Source: Candidatus Saccharimonadota bacterium
GTDB lineage: Bacteria > Patescibacteriota > Saccharimonadia > Saccharimonadales > 2-12-FULL-41-12
NCBI GenBank assembly: GCA_016219345.1
Contig: JACRNE010000017.1
Location: 1-38,438, forward strand
Length of the DNA stretch: 38,438 nucleotides
Reading direction: 5' to 3'
Shown: positions 33,075-38,438 of the stretch, one piece after another
Numbering within the stretch: the first letter of the stretch is position 1
How the letters are laid out: each line of letters starts with the position of its first letter
The notes under the pieces: generated by a model
Databases searched by the model: none
Told to the model about the DNA's origin: nothing
Seen by the model: the letters and a program-made list of their open reading frames with translations, nothing else
Program-made: the position numbers and the translations under genes

Positions 33075-34826
33075 ATGAATAAGCCCATAGCCGAACAAGG
33101 CCAAGATCATAGAATTTTATCCCCTGAAATCGCCAGAAATTTTCAGTCTGGTGGTACTGAAATTGATGTTATTGGTGCAATCAAAGGAACGACTATTGAG
33201 TCTGAGCTAGTCGAGCTAGCAAGTATGGGCGGCGAACCAAAAGAACCAACGGAAAATCTTCCCATAAGATACGGAACAAATCGGCTTGCCCTAAGTGAGC
33301 AAGACCATATTGCTCGCAACCAATACACCAAGCCAAAAATGCTTGAAGCAGGCATGGAGGTAATAGAGCACCCATTAGCAGACATAGGAGTTTATAGAGG
33401 CTCGGATTCAGAGCTTCCTCCCTTGCTGATAATGTCACATACGGATACGGTACCTAATGGTGATATGTATGATGGCACTACAGGAGTAATCGGTGGAATT
33501 GAAGTAATTAGAGCCATGAACGATGCCGGTTTTAGGCCAGATAGAGATATCGTCGTTGCTTCACTAACGGGAGAAGAGTCATCAAGATTTAACTTTGCGC
33601 TTTTTGGGAGCCGTGCATTGTTTCATGGACTGACAGACAGTGAACTAGCTTCCTCAGACAAAGATGGAGTGAGTATCGGGGATTTGTTAGACGATGAGCA
33701 AAAAGAAATTGTATGTAAGCCTTTTTTTGAAGCACAGAAAGATATCAAAAAGCCAGGGGCCATCATAGAGCTTCATGTAGAGCAATTTGATAAACTAGCT
33801 GAAAGCAATAAAGATATTGGAGTTGTTGACTCCATAGCGGCGCCAGTTAGGTACTCGGTTTCTGTAGGAGATACAGCGCTTACACCTGAGGATGAAACGC
33901 CCAAAAACCCTAAGTTCCTTAGGCTAAATGTCAAAGGAAAAGCTGATCACTCCGGAGCCACACCAATGGGTACTGAAAACCGAGCGGATGCGTTGGTAGA
34001 AACAGCGAGATATGTATCAAGCGTACTCAACTTAATAAAAGAATCCCCGGGTTTGGAAATAAACATCGGTGATATTGATCTAAGAGATGGTCAAGCAATA
34101 AACAAAATCCCAGGCGAAGCAGGCACGATAATAAGGCTGTCTGGCGGGGACACTGAAAAAATCGATGCTGCGTTTCGTAAATTATTAGAGCAAGCAGAGG
34201 AACAAAACACAGATTTATCAAGTAAGAACGGTAGATTCGATCTGCAGCCAATACAGTTAGAAGAGATTGATGAGCCAGCCGAAATAAAGTTTTTCAAAAC
34301 TTCAAGCATCCTTCCGCGGATAGAAGCCGCACTTGAATTGGTAACTTCAGTTAACAACTTCGCGACTAATCAGAAGGACGAAAAAGTAGTTGGCACAATT
34401 GGAACTTTCAGGCTAGACGATGACGGCGTGATAAGACTAGGTCTAGATATCCGTGGCAAAAACATAGTACAGCGCGACAGATGCGAATATTTAATAAAAC
34501 AAAGAGCAGGTCTGCTTCAGAAAATTGCTGAAATTTCTTTTGGGAAACCGCTTTCAGGCAGCGGTGAACCTGTTGAGATGGATCCAAGACTGGTAGAAAC
34601 CGCAACTACGGCTATTGAAAAATTTGAAATTGGTAGCTCCATGACAATGTTTAGTCCTGCTGGACATGATGCCCAGAATGCAGCAAGAGCCGGTATACCA
34701 ACAGTTATGCTCTTTTGCCCGAGCCACGAGGGCGCGCATAACCCGGACGCCTTCTCTACTGCCGCAGAGCTTGAGAAAGGCGTAAAGGCCTTAGCTGCAG
34801 TAACCTTAGAACTTTGCCAACGCTAA
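33075..34826 (+). CDS. M20-family amidohydrolase (allantoate amidohydrolase / N-carbamoyl amino acid hydrolase type)
   Basis: 583 residues, much longer than the usual 410 or so. Dinuclear metal residues are visible: His122 in SHTDTVPNG, Asp133 in YDGTTGVIG, Glu167-Glu168 in TGEESSRF, His234 in IELHVEQ and a final His in SHEGAHNPDAFS. The dimerisation-domain blocks GKADHSGATPMGTENRADAL and AGHDAQNAARAGIPTVMLF match the AmaB/AllC/beta-ureidopropionase branch. Extra length comes from a 60-residue N-terminal extension, an insert after Glu168-Arg171 and another near residues 395-440. It probably hydrolyses a C-N bond in a carbamoyl or ureido compound; substrate is unknown. GGAG precedes the ATG. 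Confidence 0.85.
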   Translation: MNKPIAEQGQDHRILSPEIARNFQSGGTEIDVIGAIKGTTIESELVELASMGGEPKEPTENLPIRYGTNRLALSEQDHIARNQYTKPKMLEAGMEVIEHPLADIGVYRGSDSELPPLLIMSHTDTVPNGDMYDGTTGVIGGIEVIRAMNDAGFRPDRDIVVASLTGEESSRFNFALFGSRALFHGLTDSELASSDKDGVSIGDLLDDEQKEIVCKPFFEAQKDIKKPGAIIELHVEQFDKLAESNKDIGVVDSIAAPVRYSVSVGDTALTPEDETPKNPKFLRLNVKGKADHSGATPMGTENRADALVETARYVSSVLNLIKESPGLEINIGDIDLRDGQAINKIPGEAGTIIRLSGGDTEKIDAAFRKLLEQAEEQNTDLSSKNGRFDLQPIQLEEIDEPAEIKFFKTSSILPRIEAALELVTSVNNFATNQKDEKVVGTIGTFRLDDDGVIRLGLDIRGKNIVQRDRCEYLIKQRAGLLQKIAEISFGKPLSGSGEPVEMDPRLVETATTAIEKFEIGSSMTMFSPAGHDAQNAARAGIPTVMLFCPSHEGAHNPDAFSTAAELEKGVKALAAVTLELCQR

Positions 34827-34827
34827 G

Positions 34828-34836
34828 TGCTATAAT
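34828..34836 (+). promoter_or_regulatory. Extended -10 promoter of the CNNM/CBS gene
   Basis: TGCTATAAT (hexamer 34831-34836) predicts a transcript start near 34843, 9 nt before ATG 34852, with no ribosome-binding site between. Confidence 0.5.
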
Positions 34837-34851
34837 TAGCATTAGAAATAT

Positions 34852-35835
34852 ATGACGATCGACCCGACCGCTTTATACGTATTCTTACTGGTTGCCCTAG
34901 CAGCCGTCTGTTCAGGACTAAATATTTCATTGATTTCACTTTCACCAAGTGATCTTAAGCGCAAGGCAAAATTAGGCAATAAACAGGCTAAGCGAGTTCT
35001 ACCCCTGCGAGCCAATGCTCATTTAAGCTTAGCTAGCATCTTGCTGGTTAATGTCGCCGCCGCCTCAGCTACTCCTTTGGTATTAAATACAAGCTTTAAT
35101 GGATTCTTCGCTGCAGCAATTGCCACATTACTTCTTGTAATATTTAGCGAGTTAGCTCCACAAGCCTTATTCACAAAACACGCTCTAAGAGTCTGTTCAT
35201 TCTTTACCCCGCTAATGAAACTTATGATACTCGCAACATATCCAATATCTAAACCTCTCCAATTAGGACTTGATAAAATTTTTGGACGTCATGATGAAGT
35301 ACGTCTGCACTCCAGAAGAGAGCTTGGACTTTTAATCCATGAGCATCTTGGAATGGATGAAAGTGAGTTGGATGAAGATGAAGTTGAAATTATAAAAGGT
35401 GCTCTAAAGCTCAGCGAAAAACAAGTCAGCACAATCATGACAGAGATGCGACATGTTTATTGGATGACACCGGAAACAGTGATTGATGCAGCGAAAATTG
35501 ATGAAATAAAAGACGCCAGCTGGAGCAGAATACCCATTTTTAATGAGAAATTGACCAAGTGCTACGGAGTACTTCGCATGAAAGATTTAGTAGATATAGA
35601 TTTTGACGAGAAAAGTCTAAAAGTCAGCGAGCTTCCCCTCCATAGTACTAAGATGGTTGGTAGCCGAACTGCACTAGACACCATGTTTCGTAAATTTATA
35701 GCAGCTAGAACACATCTTATACCTGTTGAAAAGAATGACCAGGTAGTAGGAATCGTAACTATAGAAGATCTGGTAGAAGAAATAATCGGACACGAAATTA
35801 TTGACGAATCCGACCATACAGTCGGACGTTCATAA
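34852..35835 (+). CDS. CNNM/CorB-like transporter with CBS domains
   Basis: 327 residues. An N-terminal DUF21/CNNM membrane domain (about 1-140; SGLNISLISLSPSDLKRKAKLGN, VIFSELAPQALFTKHA) is followed by the linker ELGLLIHEH...LDEDEVEIIKGALKLSEKQVSTIMT and a CBS pair (about 190-315) ending VVGIVTIEDLVEEIIGHEI. The C-terminal CorC_HlyC domain of many relatives is absent. The family moves or regulates Mg2+ and other divalent cations at the membrane. SELAPQ replaces the common GEIxPK motif but keeps its acidic residue and proline. Confidence 0.9.
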   Translation: MTIDPTALYVFLLVALAAVCSGLNISLISLSPSDLKRKAKLGNKQAKRVLPLRANAHLSLASILLVNVAAASATPLVLNTSFNGFFAAAIATLLLVIFSELAPQALFTKHALRVCSFFTPLMKLMILATYPISKPLQLGLDKIFGRHDEVRLHSRRELGLLIHEHLGMDESELDEDEVEIIKGALKLSEKQVSTIMTEMRHVYWMTPETVIDAAKIDEIKDASWSRIPIFNEKLTKCYGVLRMKDLVDIDFDEKSLKVSELPLHSTKMVGSRTALDTMFRKFIAARTHLIPVEKNDQVVGIVTIEDLVEEIIGHEIIDESDHTVGRS

Positions 35836-35849
35836 ACCATAGTAATCTC

Positions 35850-35858
35850 TGTTATACT
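35850..35858 (+). promoter_or_regulatory. Extended -10 promoter of the second ABC exporter
   Basis: TGTTATACT, split as TGT at 35850-35852 and hexamer 35853-35858, ends 9 nt before ATG 35868. The leader would be about 3 nt, so the message is nearly leaderless. Confidence 0.5.
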
Positions 35859-35867
35859 AAATTTATT

Positions 35868-36776
35868 ATGGATGGTGTGCTCCAAACTAATAAGTTGTCG
35901 AAAAGCTATGGTAAGAATGCTTTTGCCCTTAGGGATCTGACTATAAACGTCAAAAAAGGCGAGGTTTATGGCTTTTTAGGAGCCAATGGAGCTGGCAAAA
36001 CCACAGCTATCCGCACACTTATGAATTTCATTCAGCCGACCGAAGGTTCTGCCACCATTCTAGGCAAAGACATTGTGAAAGATTCTGTAGAACTAAAGCG
36101 TGAAATTGGTTATTTATCTGGTGAGATCGCCCTTTATCCCAAAATGAACGGCAGACAATTCTTAAGCTATATGTCATCCCTCCGCCCTCCAAAAAATAAG
36201 GACTATCCAGGCAAATTGGTAAAAACCTTTAAAGCTCAGCTTGATAAACCCATCGGAAATATGTCCAAAGGTAATCGCCAAAAACTAGGCTTGATCCAAG
36301 CACTTATGCACGAACCAGAAATTTTAATATTAGACGAACCTACAAGCGGATTAGACCCATTGATGCAAGAATATTTCTTTGACATCGTAAAGGAAAGAAA
36401 ATCCAAAGGGGCGACATTTTTTATAAGTAGCCACAATCTAAGTGAAGCCCAGCGCATGTGTGATCGAGTCGGTTTTATTAGGGATGGCAGACTTGTAGCG
36501 GAACAATCTATTGCTGACCTGACTGAAGCTTCGTCGCATTCATTTGAGATAACTTTTGCAAATAGCATTCCGATGTCTTCGCTTCAGAGTATAGATGGAG
36601 CTAGCGTAGAAAAACTTTCAGATAGAAAAATTAAGATATCGATAAAAGGCAACTTAAAGCCCCTATTCCGCCTTCTGGCCAACTCCCATGTAATCCATTT
36701 TGACAAGCCAGCTGCCAGCCTAGAAGAAGAATTTCTCCAGTTTTATGAATCTACCAACAGAAAAGGTGCGAAATAA
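35868..36776 (+). CDS. ABC transporter ATPase
   Basis: 302 residues. Walker A GANGAGKTT (about 42-50), Q-loop region EIGYLSGE, signature MSKGNRQKLGLIQAL (SKGNRQ variant of LSGGQ), Walker B ILILDEPTSGLDP and H-loop FFISSHNLSEAQ. The C-terminal 80 residues resemble the DUF4162-type extension of ABC-2 exporters. It overlaps the permease gene by one base (TAATG), forming a two-component exporter of unknown substrate. Confidence 0.93.
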   Translation: MDGVLQTNKLSKSYGKNAFALRDLTINVKKGEVYGFLGANGAGKTTAIRTLMNFIQPTEGSATILGKDIVKDSVELKREIGYLSGEIALYPKMNGRQFLSYMSSLRPPKNKDYPGKLVKTFKAQLDKPIGNMSKGNRQKLGLIQALMHEPEILILDEPTSGLDPLMQEYFFDIVKERKSKGATFFISSHNLSEAQRMCDRVGFIRDGRLVAEQSIADLTEASSHSFEITFANSIPMSSLQSIDGASVEKLSDRKIKISIKGNLKPLFRLLANSHVIHFDKPAASLEEEFLQFYESTNRKGAK

Positions 36777-37576
36777 TGCTAGCTGTTATCAAATGGGGTC
36801 TATGGAGCCGTAGATGGTCAACTGTCTGGTGGTGCGTAGGCATAATTTCGCTGATCGCTATCAATGTACTTTTTTATCCGTCATTCAGGGATCAATCCGC
36901 CCAGCTAGAACAGTCTTTTGCGCAAATACCGGATGCAGCCAAAGCCCTATTTACCGATACCGGTGATTTTCTATCGCCTGTCGGCTATTTAAGCTCACAG
37001 ATTTACTACCTAATGCTACCCCTCATACTGAGCATTCTTACAATATCTATGGGAAGCTCCCTAATTACAAAGGAAGAGCAAGACGGAACTCTCGAACTTT
37101 TACTTTCAAGACCGATTTCTAGAACAAAACTTATTTCCGCTAAAGCCGTAGTAGCCTTTATAATTATTTGCCTAGTCACCGTTGTAACGATGATTTCTAC
37201 CTTAATCTTTGCAAGTATGGTCGATATAGAAGTTGGATTGGATAAAATAGCTCTCGCTACACTACTCTCAGCTATCTTAAGTACCTTATTCGGTATAATA
37301 GCCTTTTGCTTAAGTGCATTCGGTGGATTTGGAAGATCAATTAGCGTAAGCATTGCCGCCTTGGTAGCTTTTGGCAGCTACATAATCAGCTCTCTGGGCG
37401 AAGTAGTTAGCTGGTTAAGTGGGGTCGCGAAGTTCCTGCCTTTTCATTACTATCAACCCGCTGAGGTTATGTATGGCACATATAACTGGAGTTATGCTGC
37501 CGCGTTTGTCGTAATCATTATGATACTCTTCGTAATTTCAATAATTGGTTTTAGAAGAAGAGATATAAAAAATTAA
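36776..37576 (+). CDS. ABC-2 type transporter permease
   Basis: 266 residues with six membrane helices. The cytoplasmic coupling segment EEQDGTLELLLSRPISRTKLISAKAV after the second helix is the standard E-x-x-x-G-T-L-E-L-L-L-x-x-P-x-S-R block of ABC-2 permeases that meets the ATPase. The periplasmic loop FYPSFRDQSAQLEQSFAQIPDAAKALF is also family-like. Partner of the upstream ATPase. It ends in a 4-nt tail-to-tail overlap with trmD. Confidence 0.9.
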   Translation: MLAVIKWGLWSRRWSTVWWCVGIISLIAINVLFYPSFRDQSAQLEQSFAQIPDAAKALFTDTGDFLSPVGYLSSQIYYLMLPLILSILTISMGSSLITKEEQDGTLELLLSRPISRTKLISAKAVVAFIIICLVTVVTMISTLIFASMVDIEVGLDKIALATLLSAILSTLFGIIAFCLSAFGGFGRSISVSIAALVAFGSYIISSLGEVVSWLSGVAKFLPFHYYQPAEVMYGTYNWSYAAAFVVIIMILFVISIIGFRRRDIKN

Positions 37577-38226
37577 TTTTTAGATTTTTCTGAATTTTCT
37601 TTGCGCCATTTGGCTATTTGACCGTGGTTGCCACTTAAAAGAACTTTGGGGACTTTTTTATCCCTAAACTCTTCGGGCCTTGTGTATTGTGGATATTCAA
37701 GAGTCTCGCCATCCGAAAAACTCTCAATCTCAGCACTAGTTTCTCCACCTAAAACACCTGGGATGAGCCTAATTACACTGTCGGCAATCACCATTGCCGG
37801 CAACTCCCCACCAGTTAATACATAGTCCCCGATTGATATTTGCTCATCAACATATTCAACAACCCGCTCGTCATAACCCTCATATCTAGCACAAACGAAA
37901 ATCAAATCATTATTACAAGCAGCCAGTTTTTTTGCCTTATGCTGAGAGTAACGTTCGCCCCTAGGAGTCATTAGTATTACATGAGGATTTTTGGCTTTTT
38001 CTTTGGCCTGCTCTATGGCAGAAACTAGCGGCTCTGGCTTTAGAAGCATTCCATCCCCCCCACCGTAAGGCGTATCATCTACTTGTTTACGTGGGCCCAG
38101 GCCAAAGTCTCTTAGACTAATGTATTCGAATTCAACTAAGCCTTTTTCTTTGGCCTTAAAGAGCATACTAGTCTCAAGTACTGGTGCAAACATCTCCGGA
38201 AATAAACTAATAAAAAATATCTTCAT
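37573..38226 (-). CDS. trmD: tRNA (guanine37-N1)-methyltransferase TrmD
   Basis: 217 residues of the SPOUT trefoil-knot family. Signatures: FPEMFAPVLETSMLFKAKEKGLVEFEYISLRDFG, DDTPYGGGDGMLLKPEPL, CARYEGYDERVVEYV, and the S-adenosyl-methionine knot IGDYVLTGGELPAMVIADSVIRLIPGVLG. It methylates G37 of tRNAs to prevent frameshifting. It is usually in rpsP-rimM-trmD-rplS operons, but here it stands alone after a probable terminator and next to a convergent ABC permease. The C-terminal domain is a little short, though DGETLEYPQYTRPEEF and VLLSGNHGQIAKWR are intact. Confidence 0.96.
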   Translation of the reverse strand: MKIFFISLFPEMFAPVLETSMLFKAKEKGLVEFEYISLRDFGLGPRKQVDDTPYGGGDGMLLKPEPLVSAIEQAKEKAKNPHVILMTPRGERYSQHKAKKLAACNNDLIFVCARYEGYDERVVEYVDEQISIGDYVLTGGELPAMVIADSVIRLIPGVLGGETSAEIESFSDGETLEYPQYTRPEEFRDKKVPKVLLSGNHGQIAKWRKENSEKSKN

Positions 38227-38239
38227 AACCTAACTCTAT

Positions 38240-38347
38240 AATAAAACAATCCGCCAAGCGGCGGATTACTTTAACACATAAGGCTCCGATTCAACCATGA
38301 ATCGCTCGCAATGAGCCTGTCATTTTTTTAAAGTCAAAGACTTGACT
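38240..38347 (-). ncRNA. Candidate small RNA with its own promoter and terminator
   Basis: A strong minus-strand promoter (TTGAAC, 17 bp, extended -10 TGATAGAAT) predicts a start at 38347. The transcript would contain a 5' hairpin (AGTCAA/TTGACT), a central hairpin (GGCTC...GAGCC enclosing CGATTCA/TGAATCG, 38282-38317) and a 3' terminator hairpin at 38248-38267, for a length of about 108 nt. The only reading frame in it is a 10-codon one. It could also be a leader to trmD, whose ATG lies about 20 nt beyond the terminator. Confidence 0.5.
38248..38267 (-). terminator. Rho-independent terminator before trmD
   Basis: AATCCGCC (38248-38255) and GGCGGATT (38260-38267) form a perfect 8-bp stem with a 4-nt loop. 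Read on the minus strand it is followed by GTTTTATTAT, a U-rich tail. Confidence 0.65.
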
Positions 38348-38353
38348 CCAAGT

Positions 38354-38382
38354 ATTCTATCAGTCTAATCACCCCAGTTCAA
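38354..38382 (-). promoter_or_regulatory. Promoter of the candidate small RNA
   Basis: On the minus strand TTGAAC (38382-38377), a 17-bp spacer, and TAGAAT (38359-38354) preceded by TGA form an extended -10 promoter with near-consensus spacing. Confidence 0.6.
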
Positions 38383-38438
38383 CCCCTTATCCACATCTTT
38401 TACAGAGTACTCACTTAAGAATGTCACGTATGATGAAA

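Noticed and set aside
38387-38395. TTATCCACA, a perfect DnaA-box consensus
   Set aside because: A single site; about one such 9-mer (TTATNCACA, both strands) is expected by chance in a window this size, and there is no cluster, AT-rich unwinding element or dnaA/dnaN gene nearby.
1-38438. CRISPR arrays, transposases, integrases, tRNA or rRNA genes
   Set aside because: No tandem spaced repeats, transposase motifs or tRNA/rRNA signatures were seen on either strand; gaps are too short for most of them.

Overview
The window looks like the chromosome of an environmental Candidatus Saccharibacteria (TM7, Patescibacteria/CPR) relative. This placement is an inference from gene content and very compact packing (most gaps are under 60 bp, with many 1-4 nt overlaps), from a bo3-type quinol oxidase together with NDH-2 of the kind reported in that phylum, and from TGA being used as an ordinary stop (so not the UGA=Gly lineages). 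No rRNA or tRNA gene is present to confirm it, and no CRISPR array or transposase is visible.

Layout. 1-5.4 kb: start of a response regulator (cut by the window edge), an AI-2E family exporter, a HxlR regulator divergent from a membrane protein plus zinc-independent quinone reductase, a DUF1761 protein, a LytR-CpsA-Psr protein, and two small proteins separated by a promoter/operator/terminator unit. 5.5-9.8 kb: a DrrAB-like ABC exporter with a tetO-like palindrome in front, an EamA exporter divergent from an inositol-phosphatase-like enzyme, and a single-pass surface protein. 9.9-16.0 kb: a trp operon in the order TrpR-like repressor, trpE, trpG, trpD-trpC-trpF fusion, preceded by purH. 16.1-26.4 kb: an aerobic electron-transfer block with NDH-2, a D-lactate dehydrogenase-like flavoprotein, cyoABCDE and an anchored cytochrome b5-like protein. 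26.4-31.9 kb: one-direction block of alpha/beta hydrolase (interrupted by an in-frame TGA), Mn-type SOD, a ThDP enzyme annotated in databases as acetolactate synthase, a succinate-semialdehyde-type dehydrogenase, and pyrC. 31.9-38.4 kb: pyrD, an M20-family amidohydrolase, a CNNM/CBS protein, an ABC exporter pair, trmD, and a probable small RNA.

How they fit together. NADH and lactate can be oxidised by NDH-2 and the lactate dehydrogenase into a quinone pool, which the proton-pumping bo3 oxidase drains to oxygen; SOD handles superoxide. The ThDP enzyme plus aldehyde dehydrogenase form a two-step oxo-acid to acid route resembling the cyanobacterial 2-oxoglutarate to succinate bypass. trpEGDCF would make indole-glycerol phosphate, but trpA/trpB are not here. 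PurH, PyrC and PyrD show partial de novo nucleotide synthesis, more than host-dependent Saccharibacteria usually have.

Regulation. Many genes are preceded by an extended -10 element (TGnTAnnnT) ending about 6-11 nt before the start codon, so leaderless or near-leaderless transcripts seem common. Candidate operators are visible before trpR/trpE, drrA, the HxlR divergon and the 5.1 kb leader unit. The densest unexplained structure is the convergent gap 16519-16781, which is filled with long inverted repeats.
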